From positions 1 through 64,000 of the forward strand of contig JADKIQ010000024.1 of NCBI GenBank assembly GCA_016721245.1: a stretch of DNA of 64,000 nucleotides. Reading direction: 5' to 3'. Made by a program: the position numbers and the translations under genes. Below are positions 34,849 to 44,024 of the stretch, piece by piece (positions within the stretch are counted from its first letter, which is position 1; each line of letters starts with the position of its first letter). Source of the stretch: Sphingobacteriales bacterium. GTDB lineage: Bacteria; Bacteroidota; Bacteroidia; Chitinophagales; JADIYW01. Below the pieces are notes generated by a model. It did no database searches. It had not been told where the DNA came from and worked only from the letters and a program-made list of their open reading frames with translations.

Positions 34849-36081
34849 GTGAGCCGTTTTACTAAATTGATACCAGCTGTCCTCTTTTGTATGTGTTGCC
34901 TGTTTACCCATGCAGCACCGAAGGTATATTCCTTTACTACTTCCAAAAGCAAAGTCAGCTTTCCGTTTAAAGTGTTCAATAATATCCTGATTGTGGATGT
35001 TAGAGTCAACAAAACTAAAACACTGAAGTTTATTTTTGATTCCGGCTGCAAAAGCACCATTATCATTCATCCAAAATGGCTTGATTCCTTTGATATTCCG
35101 TATAAGCAGAAAGTCTACTTTTCCGGTTTAGGGTTTAAAGATTCCATTGAAACCATGAAAGTGGATGACGGAACGCTGGAGCTAGGGCAACTCAAGGGTG
35201 AACATATCCCTGTTTTTATTTTGAGTAAAGACTCCCTGAACCTCGACCATTATCTGGGAACGGATGTAGATGGTATTTTCGGAGCAGAGATTTTTGAGAA
35301 ATATTATGTACGTGTCAATTATAAAACAAGACTGATTGAACTGTACAATCAGCGGCCGGGCAAGAAACTAAAGAACAGTTACCAAAAAATGGCGGTGCAG
35401 ATGCGCAAAAGTAAAGGCTATTTGTCCTGCATGATTCTGAATAATAAAAATGAACTCTTTATGTCAGAATTGCTGCTGGATACAGGCTCTAATATTCCGG
35501 TCATTATTAAAAACAAAGAACCGGCTGATTTACATCTGGATAAATATATTAACGCGGAAATCGGGGAAGGTTTATCCGGTGCTTTGTATTCAAAAGTGAG
35601 CAGAATTAAACGCATCTTTATTGACACTCTGAAACTGGACAGCGTCATTGTGGCGTTTAACGAAACACCTATCACCTTTAAAGATGTAGATGAAAATACG
35701 CTCGACGGCAATATCGGTAATGATATTCTAAACCGTCTCGATATGTATTTTGCCTATCCTGAAAATGCAATTTATTTCAAACCAACACAACGTATAAAAG
35801 AACCTTTTGATTTTAATATTTCCAATATTATTTTGCTGGAGAACAAATCCAAAAACAATGGCTTTATCATAAAGAGCATTGCCGGTGATTCCCCGCCTTT
35901 GCTGGCAGGCTTGCAAAAAGGCGATGAAATCATAAAGATAGACCGTTATAAATGCAGCGATATCAATATTGAAGATGCCCTCTTATTACTCAATAAACGC
36001 ATCGGCAAAAAAATCACCATACAGTATCAGCGTAATAATGTGATTTCAAAAGTTACGTATAAACTGGTGAGTATAATTTAA
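34849..36081 (+). CDS. Retropepsin-like aspartyl protease with PDZ domain
   Basis: 410 aa from GTG 34849. Signal peptide with a Cys-rich core (FCMCCLFTHA). It has two retropepsin-like halves: FIFDSGCKSTIII near residue 62 (DSG) and LLLDTGSNIPVII near 207 (DTG), typical of bacterial clan AA proteins. It also has a C-terminal PDZ domain (residues 320-400) with LLAGLQKGDEIIKID. It would process proteins or peptides in the periplasm or outside. Common in Bacteroidota; the substrate is unknown. Confidence 0.85.
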   Translation: MSRFTKLIPAVLFCMCCLFTHAAPKVYSFTTSKSKVSFPFKVFNNILIVDVRVNKTKTLKFIFDSGCKSTIIIHPKWLDSFDIPYKQKVYFSGLGFKDSIETMKVDDGTLELGQLKGEHIPVFILSKDSLNLDHYLGTDVDGIFGAEIFEKYYVRVNYKTRLIELYNQRPGKKLKNSYQKMAVQMRKSKGYLSCMILNNKNELFMSELLLDTGSNIPVIIKNKEPADLHLDKYINAEIGEGLSGALYSKVSRIKRIFIDTLKLDSVIVAFNETPITFKDVDENTLDGNIGNDILNRLDMYFAYPENAIYFKPTQRIKEPFDFNISNIILLENKSKNNGFIIKSIAGDSPPLLAGLQKGDEIIKIDRYKCSDINIEDALLLLNKRIGKKITIQYQRNNVISKVTYKLVSII

Positions 36082-36124
36082 GAGCCAAGAGTCAGGAAAA
36101 ATATTCAAATACAAATCACTGAAA

Positions 36125-36202
36125 CCTCACCCGACTGCATCTACGATGCAGCCACCCTCTCCATATGGAGAGGGATGTCAAACAAAGTTTGACAGGGTGA
36201 GG
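36125..36202. repeat. Cloverleaf-like palindromic repeat, copy B
   Basis: Outer stem CCTCACCC / GGGTGAGG encloses three hairpins: CTGCATCTACGATGCAG, CCCTCTCCATATGGAGAGGG and GTCAAACAAAGTTTGAC. Arms two and three are the same as in copy A (25153-25237), whereas arm one is of unrelated sequence but again fully paired. Confidence 0.8.
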
Positions 36203-36265
36203 TAATACAAAGCAAATAAATTCGTAAATTGTAATTCATAAAATTCAATCTAAAATTAAAAAACT

Positions 36266-37270
36266 ATGCAAGCCATCTATTTAGTTAAAAACGGAAAAAC
36301 AAAAGAAGCCTTTGAATTCAGAGATATACAAATCACCGAACCGAAAGACGATGAAGTCGGCGTCATCGTCGAAGCCTCCGGTATCAACTTCGCCGATGTA
36401 GTAGCACGTCTGGGACAATACCAGGACTGTCCGCCACTGCCCACCGTGGTTGGCTATGAAGCGGTTGGCCGCGTGGAGAAAGTAGGAAAAGATATCAAAA
36501 CCGTTCAGAAAGGCGACCGCGTCTTAGTGTTCACCCGTTTCGGTGGCTACAGTCAATATGTGCTGCAAAAAGAAAACGCCATTGCCAAAATCAGTGAAGA
36601 AATGGATGCCGGCAAAGCCCTCGCGCTGGCTACGCAATACAGCACTGCTTACTACGCCAGTTATGTTTCCACCAATATATTTCCCGGCGAGACCGTCTTG
36701 ATTCACTCCGGTGCCGGCGGTGTGGGCACTGCGTTGATACAGCTATGCAAACTGAAAGGCGCAAAAATATACACTACGGCCGGCAGCGAAAGCAAACTCG
36801 AATACTGCCGCAAACAAGGCGCTGATGTAGTGATTAATTATGTGAAAGATGATTTCTCACAAGTCATCAAAGAACCGATAGACGTTGCCTTTGATGCCGT
36901 AGGTGCGGAAAATTTCCGCAAGAGCTATAAACTGCTGAACCGCGGCGGACGTATCGTGGGCTATGGTGCTTCTTCGATGACGGATGCACACAATGTATTT
37001 TCCAAAGCAAAAATGGGACTCGCCTTCGGACTCTACCATCCCGCACAGCTGCTGATGGAAAGCCGTGCCATGATCGGCGTGAATATGCTGCGCATTGCCG
37101 ACTACAAACCGGACCTTTTGAAACACTGCATGGAAAGTGTGATACAATTACTGCACGAAGGAAAGATCGACCCGCACGTTGGAAAAATGTATGCTGCCAA
37201 AGACATCTACCAGGCACACGACGATATGGAATCCCGCAAAACCATTGGAAAGATTGGGATTGTGTGGTAG
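36266..37270 (+). CDS. Zinc-independent quinone oxidoreductase-like protein (VAT-1-like)
   Basis: 334-aa medium-chain dehydrogenase/reductase. The N-terminal catalytic domain has VEASGINFADVVARLGQY and PTVVGYEAVGRVEKVG. The Rossmann domain (150-270) has VLIHSGAGGVGTALIQLCK, the A-x-x-G-x-G-G NADPH loop, and then VVINYVKDDF and GRIVGYGASS. There is no structural-zinc Cys cluster, so it belongs to the quinone reductase/VAT-1 side of the family. It would reduce quinones or enones with NADPH. Confidence 0.88.
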   Translation: MQAIYLVKNGKTKEAFEFRDIQITEPKDDEVGVIVEASGINFADVVARLGQYQDCPPLPTVVGYEAVGRVEKVGKDIKTVQKGDRVLVFTRFGGYSQYVLQKENAIAKISEEMDAGKALALATQYSTAYYASYVSTNIFPGETVLIHSGAGGVGTALIQLCKLKGAKIYTTAGSESKLEYCRKQGADVVINYVKDDFSQVIKEPIDVAFDAVGAENFRKSYKLLNRGGRIVGYGASSMTDAHNVFSKAKMGLAFGLYHPAQLLMESRAMIGVNMLRIADYKPDLLKHCMESVIQLLHEGKIDPHVGKMYAAKDIYQAHDDMESRKTIGKIGIVW

Positions 37271-37514
37271 TTGAACTCACCGTCATTGCGAGGCACGAAG
37301 CAATCTATGCATTCAGCAGTAGAAATAATCTTCCAAATCCGGCTTCTCTTAAGAGAGGAAGCCATGTGGAGAGAAAAATCAAAGCATCTTCAAAAAAAAA
37401 AGAGGCATTAATAAATTCAATTAACCGAATGGGTTGATTTGTATGTAAAAACTGGAATGATAGGAATATTCTATAGTAATTTTTGTTATTCCAATTTAGT
37501 CTTATTTTGTTACG
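37271..37514. repeat. Intergenic region with short palindromic repeats
   Basis: 37281-37306 is the hairpin CGTCATTGCGAGGCACGAAG-CAATCT, a repeat unit known from many bacterial intergenic regions. 37341-37363 (GGCTT-CTCTTAAGAG-AGGAAGCC, followed by TGTGGAGAG) resembles the degraded middle of the cloverleaf repeats at 25.2 and 36.1 kb. No gene is seen here. Confidence 0.6.
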
Positions 37515-38451
37515 GTGACGAAATTAAACGGACATACTGCTGCAAACAATATCAAACAATGGGCCACAGAACTCGGCTTCAGCCACTGCGGTATTGCCAA
37601 AGCCGAATTTCCTGGAAGAAGAAGCACCCAAACTCGAAGAGTGGCTGAAACGCAACTATCAAGGTGAGATGCACTATATGGAAAACCATTTCGACATGCG
37701 CCTCGACCCGCGGATACTGGTGCCCGGCGCAAAATCCGTGATTTCTCTTACTTATAATTACTACACCGACCAAAAACAAAACAGTGAGGCATCGAAACTG
37801 TCCAAATACGCCTACGGCGAAGACTACCACCACGTGGTAAAAGACAAGCTGAAAATCTTATTGCGCAACATGCAGCAAGAAATCGGCGAGATACACGGCA
37901 GATGTTTTGTGGACTCCGCGCCCGTGATGGAACGTGCCTGGGCCAGCAAAGCCGGCATTGGCTGGGTGGGCAAACATTCCCTTCTCATTAACAAAACACA
38001 AGGCTCTTTTTTCTTTTTAGCGGAAATTATTGTGGATGCCGAACTGGCATACGACGCGCCTTTTGCCACCGACCACTGCGGCACCTGCACCGCCTGCATG
38101 GACGCCTGCCCTACCGGCGCTATTGTAGAAAACAAAGTGGTGGACGGCAGCAAATGCATTTCCTATTTTACTATAGAGCTGAAAGATGCGATACCCACAA
38201 GCTATAAAGATAAACTGGACGACTGGATGTTTGGCTGCGATGTTTGCCAGGACGTATGCCCCTGGAACCGTTTTTCCAAAGTACATAATGAACCAAAATT
38301 TACACCGAACCCGAAACTGCTGGCGATGAACCGCCGCGAATGGCAGGAAATTACCGAAGACGTCTTCAACGAACTCTTCAAAAAATCTGCGGTGAAGCGA
38401 ACGAAGTATGAAGGATTGAAAAGAAATTTGAAGTTTTTGGAATTAAAATAA
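37515..38451 (+). CDS. queG: Epoxyqueuosine reductase QueG (5' frameshift)
   Basis: Cobalamin-dependent epoxyqueuosine reductase, the last step of queuosine-tRNA synthesis. GTG 37515 opens TKLNGHTAANNIKQWATELG. A one-base insertion near 37611 (GAATTTCCTGG) breaks the frame, after which EEEAPKLEEWLK continues to 38451, about 312 aa. Further motifs: RILVPGAKSVISL, FVDSAPVMERAWASKAGIGW, and two 4Fe-4S clusters, DHCGTCTACMDACPTGAI and FGCDVCQDVCPWN. As queG is not usually lost, the shift is probably a sequencing error. Confidence 0.9.
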
Positions 38452-38557
38452 TCGATTACATTTTAATTTTTAATAATATAAAAGTATATTTAAATGTTAC
38501 ATTAAGAAAAAACTAACCTTTGTAGTGTAAAAAATTAAAAAGAATAAACCTAAACTA

Positions 38558-40403
38558 ATGAAACTTGAGAAAATATTAGAACAATTAAACTCCTTTGAAA
38601 AAAATTCATTTCTTAAAATTATTGATAATATTTTAGCTAATAAGCCAAAAATGCAGAAATTGAAAAAATATTATCGGACAATAGTAGAGATTTAAAGAAC
38701 ATGGATAATATTAATGTATCTAAAGTTTTAATCTTGTACAAGAAGAATTTACTGAATTCGTTAAAAGTGAGTTCGTCAACTCAACATCACAACTTGACAT
38801 CTTAATTGATTTAATTTCCAGAGATGGAAAATGCATCTTGAAACAAGATTGGTTTGCGCGATTATATGAAAATGAAATTAAGAATTTCAAAAACAAACTT
38901 CTGCTATTTCAAAATGCAATCGAAAATGAAAAATCTGAAATTGATGAAATAAGAAGAAGAGATTATAAAATTTATTTTTCTTGTTTAAAAACTGCATTTC
39001 ATAATGATGAAACAAACAATCAAGATAGAAAAATAACTAAAGATGAACAATCAATGTTATTAACTCTTTCGACTCAACTAGGTCTTTCGCAAGAAGAAAT
39101 AAAATTAATAAACTATTTAATAATACCGATAACCACATACAATGTAGACAATGTCATAAACGATTTAAAATCATCAGGAGTAATATTCTTCTCAAAAAAG
39201 ACAAATACTATTTATGTAGCAGATGAAATTGTTAGAATACTACGAAAAATTAGAGGAAAAGAAGTTGGTGATAAATATTTTAGAAGGGTACTTCGTCTAT
39301 TTCGCGAACCACAAATAAATATTATTTGCAAAAAACATAATTTAGACTGGAGAAAACCAATTGATGAAAAGATTCAAAATATAATAAATGCCGGTATTTC
39401 ATTCAGTGGTATTTTGATTAATGATATTCAAAAAGAAAAGGCAACTCTAACAGAAAAAAAACAACTTATTAATGAATTTTGTGATAAAGAGTTAAATATT
39501 TCACCTCCGTTGAAAGGATTTACAATTGAGGAAAAAATCTCAAATCTTATCAAATTTTTTGATGACATCGAACAGGATGAAAAAATAGGGATTTCTATTG
39601 ATGGATATGAAAAACTAATTTTAGAACTAGGTGAAACCCTTCCACAGTTAAATCAATCAATTAGAGAAAAATTAGAATTACAAGAATCAAATGTATTAAA
39701 TAGTCAATTTTTACTTTGTTACAACATTAAACCAAGGGATATTCTTGAAATGGTTTCAACTACAGAACTTAATCTCTTTGCTAATTCCAAACAAATAAAA
39801 ACAAGAGGTGATTTAATTAGTAATATTCTTGATACTTACAAAGATTCTGCTAATCTATATTTAGAGAATTATACAAATATTGCTTTTAGAAATTTAGCAG
39901 CATTAAAGGAAAATGGAATCATTATCAAAGAGAGTGAACTTGGCATTAAGTTTGAAGATTTGACTAAAACAATATTCATAAAACTTGGATTCAATGTAGA
40001 TGAAGAATTAAGACAAAAGTTAAATACTGAAAAAGATAAAACTGATATTGTGATTAATCTTGGAAATAATGATTTAATACTTATTGAATGTAAAACATCC
40101 AAAGATAGTGGATATAATAAATTCAGTTCTGTTTCAAGACAATTAAAAGCTTATACCAATTTAGCTAAACATAATAATTTTAAAATTGTAAAATCTCTGT
40201 TAGTTGCTCCTGATTTCTCTGATGACTTTGTTAAAGATTGCGGACTTGATTATGAATTAAATTTATCGCTGATAACAGCTTCCTCATTAAATAAAATATT
40301 AACTGGATTTAAGAACTCAAAACACAAACAGTTTCCACATAATTTATTAATGAGAGATGTATTAATTCAAGAAGATAGAATATTAAGCGCAATTGGCAGA
40401 TAA
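38558..40403 (+). CDS. TerB-like/PD-(D/E)XK nuclease-domain protein (5' frameshifts)
   Basis: Repaired length is about 615 aa, cytosolic. ATG 38558 opens MKLEKILEQLNSFEKNSFLK. Two shifts (near 38650 and 38725) join NAEIEKILSDNSRDLKNMD and LVQEEFTEFVKSEFVN to the main frame (open from about 38730; internal ATG 38838). The middle has a TerB-like helical part: FHNDETNNQDRKITKDEQSM, then LSTQLGLSQEEIKLINYL. The C-terminal 150 residues form a PD-(D/E)XK nuclease core: FEDLTKTIFIKLGFNVDEEL, KTDIVINLGNNDLILIECK. Its composition is more AT-rich than its neighbours, and it sits beside a RAYT transposase, which suggests acquisition. Possible defence role (inference). Confidence 0.65.
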
Positions 40404-40434
40404 ACTTACCTGTGATATCAATAAATAAAGCTAA

Positions 40435-41050
40435 TTATTCCGTAGGAATAAAATAGTGGTAGAAATTTATTAAACGGAAATGAAGTCCTGTAGGGACGAT
40501 ATAAAAACATGGCAAATACCTACACACAAATACACATTCAATTTGTTTTTGCAGTTAAGTTCCGGGATGCTGTCATTCATTCATCCTGGAAAGATGAGTT
40601 ATACAGGTATATGACAGGTATTGTACAAAACAATAAACACAAACTGATTGCCATAAACGGAATGCCGGATCATATTCATATTTTAATCGGAATGCGTCCC
40701 ACGCAATCTATCTCTGATTTAATGCAAGACATAAAAGGAAGTTCTTCAAAATGGATTAATCAAAAAGGATTTATAAAAGTAAAATTTGAATGGCAGGAAG
40801 GTTACGGTGCATTTTCCTATGGAAAATCTCAGGTAAAAGATGTGATTGCATATATTGAAAATCAGGAACAACATCATTCAAAAAAGACATTCAGAGATGA
40901 ATATATGGATTTCCTGAAAAAATTTGATGTTGAATATGATGAACAATACATTTTCAAAGAAATGATTTAAATTCCGTTGATATATGGTGCCTACAGCACC
41001 ATTTCCGTTTACTATTTTATTTCTACCAATATTGTGTGCTTACAGCACAA
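40435..41050 (+). mobile_element. RAYT element with flanking hairpins
   Basis: The transposase gene is enclosed by inverted repeats: 40458-40481 (GGTAGAAATTTATTAAACGG plus AAAT) and 41001-41027 (ATTTCCGTTTACTATTTTAT then TTCTACC). On each side lie two small hairpins whose loops carry GTAG or CTAC/TTAC: TTATTCC-GTAG-GAATAA (40435-40451), GTCC-TGTAG-GGAC (40485-40497), GGTGC-CTACA-GCACC (40986-41000) and the imperfect one at 41032-41050. GTAG-footed hairpins are the known partners of REP-associated tyrosine transposases. Confidence 0.75.
40509..40970 (+). CDS. REP-associated tyrosine transposase (IS200/IS605 TnpA-like)
   Basis: 153-aa HUH endonuclease of the Y1 transposase superfamily. HUH motif in AINGMPDHIHILIGM; catalytic Tyr region YGAFSYGKSQVKDVIAYI, with helix residues (QEQHH) that complete the active site. 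The N-terminus TYTQIHIQFVFAVKF is typical. It would cut and rejoin single-stranded DNA at the hairpins that flank it. The length is normal and the frame intact, so it is probably active or recently active. Confidence 0.9.
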   Translation: MANTYTQIHIQFVFAVKFRDAVIHSSWKDELYRYMTGIVQNNKHKLIAINGMPDHIHILIGMRPTQSISDLMQDIKGSSSKWINQKGFIKVKFEWQEGYGAFSYGKSQVKDVIAYIENQEQHHSKKTFRDEYMDFLKKFDVEYDEQYIFKEMI

Positions 41051-41171
41051 GTCTTCATCCTCTTGCGTGTTTCCCAAAAGACAACTCATCTGTACTAAAT
41101 CACCCGGTCTCGAACGGTTTTTGCAAATAAAGTTTGTACATTTATCTCCCAAAATACATGCAAAGCAAGCA

Positions 41172-41975
41172 ATGAATAACACCAACTTTTTTACAAAAAC
41201 CACAACCATAAGAAGCCCAAAATTCCTGCTTCAACTGCTCTTGATTATTCTATTTTCTATCTGCCATCTGAACGGCTCTGCGCAACAAAAAGAAGCTTTC
41301 AACCCCAAGAAGGTCTACAAATCCAAACAGCTAATCATTACGCAAATCACCCAAAATACTTTTGTACATACCTCTTACAAACAAACCGATGAATTCGGAA
41401 ATGTTCCCTGCAACGGCCTCATCGTGCGCAGGGGCACTGAAACCATTATTTTCGACACACCTACTACCGATAAAACTTCGGCTGTTCTTATAAAATGGAT
41501 ACAGCAAAAACTGCACTGCAGCATCAAGGCCGTCATTCCCACGCATTTCCACGACGATTGCCTCGGCGGTCTCCAAGCCTTTGATGACAATAACATTCCT
41601 TCTTATGCCAATAGCAAAACGGTGGAATACGCCAAAGAAAACAAGATGGCAGTGCCCAAAAACAGCTTCAACGATTCCCTGCTCTTGAACCTCGGCGATG
41701 CATACGTTACAGCGAAATTTTTCGGCGAAGGACATACCAGAGACAATGTGGTGGGCTATTTTCCCGAAGACCATGTACTGTTTGGCGGTTGCCTGGTAAA
41801 AACTATGGATGCCAGCAAAGGCTACCTCGGCGATGCGAATGTTGCCGCCTGGTCGGCCACCGTAGAAAAGGTAAAGAAGGCCTATCCGCAGGTAAAAATA
41901 GTAGTGCCGGGACACGGCCCCTACGGCGATCAAAAATTACTGGATTACACCATTCAATTATGTAAGAACCCGTAA
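41172..41975 (+). CDS. Subclass B1 metallo-beta-lactamase-like hydrolase
   Basis: 267 aa from ATG 41172, with a signal peptide ending NGSAQ (after residue 38), so periplasmic. All B1 zinc ligands are visible: THFHDD (H116, H118 and D120 in standard numbering), GEGHTRDN (H196), FGGCLVK (C221 with the substrate-contacting K224) and VPGHG (H263). Cys at the 221 position with the HxHxD triad is the B1 arrangement. It probably hydrolyses beta-lactams, perhaps carbapenems; activity is inferred from motifs only. It lies next to the RAYT element. Bacteroidota carry many intrinsic B1 enzymes. Confidence 0.88.
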   Translation: MNNTNFFTKTTTIRSPKFLLQLLLIILFSICHLNGSAQQKEAFNPKKVYKSKQLIITQITQNTFVHTSYKQTDEFGNVPCNGLIVRRGTETIIFDTPTTDKTSAVLIKWIQQKLHCSIKAVIPTHFHDDCLGGLQAFDDNNIPSYANSKTVEYAKENKMAVPKNSFNDSLLLNLGDAYVTAKFFGEGHTRDNVVGYFPEDHVLFGGCLVKTMDASKGYLGDANVAAWSATVEKVKKAYPQVKIVVPGHGPYGDQKLLDYTIQLCKNP

Positions 41976-42057
41976 AAGAGCTGCACAAAAAATATACCTG
42001 TACAAATATGAGCACAATGCTGCTTGTAAAAAAAACAAATCCAATAAGAAGTACTTT

Positions 42058-43551
42058 CTATTTCTTCGCCAACTCCACAAAAATATCCCAGAGCGTTTCG
42101 TATGGAATGATTTCCCAGTCGGCGATGATGTAGTTATTATGTTTGCGCAATTCCGCAATTTCCGGCCAGTCTGCTTTTGCCATTTCTTTGTTACTGAATC
42201 CTGATTTTTCTGCCTTTAACAAAACACTTAAAAATAAATGGTTTCGTTTGTAGGTATTATCATTTAAATAACGGGTTCGATACACTCGCAAGGCATCCAT
42301 TTTGGAGAAAATGAGATTATAATCTTTTCGTGCGGCATTAAATAAAATTTCAATGACACGTATAGCAAAATTATAGCCCGATTTATCTTTTGAATTTATT
42401 GGAACATCATTTAAAAACTTTGGTAAGCTAAATTTATATTCTCCTTTGTTTAGAAAACTATCCATAAAAACCAAATAAGCATGGTATATTTTCCATTTTT
42501 CTGTTAGTTCTGCAACCTGACGTTTAAATGATTTATTGTTTATGACCTGTTCATAAACATTGTATGCTTCCTGTATTTTATCATCTTGCAGATACAGTTT
42601 AAATTCTGTCTCTTTCAGAATATACCAATTCATACTGGTCTCCGGAATTACAATAGTATCATCATTATTCAATAATTTTATTCCAGTGTCAAATTGCCTG
42701 TAATGTAACAATGCCTTTACTTTGTACAATAGCATTACCATTCTTCTGGTGTTTGTTACAATATTCGGATTAAGTTTCATTAACTGCTCAGCTTCGTCAC
42801 AAATAGAAAGAATCTGATCCAGTTCATTATTGCTTTCATAATATAAGAATGCCAGATAAAAATAATAGAAATCAATTTCCGGATTATTAATCTCTTTCCT
42901 CAAAGTAAAAAATCTGCTTAAATTATGTTTTACATCTGATAATAATTCATTTGTAATGGGTATAGGTCTGTTAAAATCTACAGCAATTTTCATATACAAA
43001 TACTTGGCAAATTGTTCTTTCTGAGCTAAATCAAGATAGACCAAATATTTACTTTCTTCTTCAACCAATGATTTTTTATCTCCTTTCAAACTGTAGTAGG
43101 ATATCAAGTAATATGAATAATTCTTCAGTATATCGTACAGGTTATACTTTAAAGCCTTTGAGTAATCTTCTTTAACCAATTCATACACGAGCTTTGTTGT
43201 TCCTGATAGTTGTATAATTATTTCAATTATCTGGTTATTTGTAAGGCATTCATAATAAACTCTGCCTCTCTCATTATTAAAGATTTCCTCTATATCAAAT
43301 AACAATACAGACTTTAGAATTTTATTTTTAAATCTTGATTTTAACTTTCTGAATTTTGCATCCTTATCTTCGCTGTCGTACAAATATTTTGCCGCAGAAA
43401 CATCATCAGTAATTTTACCTGACTCCAAACCTTCGTAAAGTGTGTAATATAAATTACTATTATTCTGATTCAAAAATGTCTTATCAAAGACATCAATTTT
43501 AGATAATCGCTTCCTGTTAACAATTTTTACCAACTCTTTTAAGGTATCCAT
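42058..43551 (-). CDS. Hypothetical helical-repeat protein
   Basis: 497 aa, no signal peptide or membrane helix. Almost entirely alpha-helical by composition, with paired helices of TPR/SEL-like spacing (for example ILSICDEAEQLMKLNPN, then MLLYKVKALLHYRQFDTGIK). Proteins like this are frequent in Bacteroidota and have no assigned role. Single gene, convergent with the metallo-beta-lactamase gene. Confidence 0.6.
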   Translation of the reverse strand: MDTLKELVKIVNRKRLSKIDVFDKTFLNQNNSNLYYTLYEGLESGKITDDVSAAKYLYDSEDKDAKFRKLKSRFKNKILKSVLLFDIEEIFNNERGRVYYECLTNNQIIEIIIQLSGTTKLVYELVKEDYSKALKYNLYDILKNYSYYLISYYSLKGDKKSLVEEESKYLVYLDLAQKEQFAKYLYMKIAVDFNRPIPITNELLSDVKHNLSRFFTLRKEINNPEIDFYYFYLAFLYYESNNELDQILSICDEAEQLMKLNPNIVTNTRRMVMLLYKVKALLHYRQFDTGIKLLNNDDTIVIPETSMNWYILKETEFKLYLQDDKIQEAYNVYEQVINNKSFKRQVAELTEKWKIYHAYLVFMDSFLNKGEYKFSLPKFLNDVPINSKDKSGYNFAIRVIEILFNAARKDYNLIFSKMDALRVYRTRYLNDNTYKRNHLFLSVLLKAEKSGFSNKEMAKADWPEIAELRKHNNYIIADWEIIPYETLWDIFVELAKK

Positions 43552-44024
43552 TTTGTCACATTTTAGTTAAATAAATAAAAACCAACTCTCTATTAATAAG
43601 ATAGTTATAAATATATTGGGCAATATAACACTAATACAACAAAGTCACAAGTACTAAATCAGTGCTATTGATTTAGAGTTGCTTTAAATACAACTTCGTT
43701 GTGTAAAGCAGTATTTTACTTCTTGATGAAACCAGTAAATGCCCAACATAACTGCGTTTTCATTAGTCCCTGATAGAACATTACAACCCGGATTAAAGAA
43801 AAATACTGCTTAAAGAACATTATTCACAAAACCCAACAGAAAAAACCTTTGTCACAAAAAATGAAATAAAAACCCGACAAAATAACATATAACTGTATGA
43901 TTTTCAATTATTTGAAATTCATAAATCATAAATACCCTATTATATGAAGAGTCACACTTATGCATAAACTGTAATCTTCATATTGCAAATTATACCCATA
44001 TTTGTATTACAAAAAAAAAGCAAA
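43552..44024. other. Intergenic region with nested inverted repeats
   Basis: 473 nt without a gene. AAGCAGTATTTT (43706-43717) is an exact inverted repeat of AAAATACTGCTT (43800-43811), enclosing an 82-nt loop; the hairpin ACAAC-TTC-GTTGT lies at 43690-43702. An RNA of about 130 nt with this closing stem is possible. The rest is the promoter region of the DPTGN-repeat gene. Confidence 0.4.

Noticed and set aside
37439..37648. 69-codon frame upstream of queG
   Set aside because: A shadow frame over the queG N-terminus, which reads correctly from GTG 37515 in another frame.
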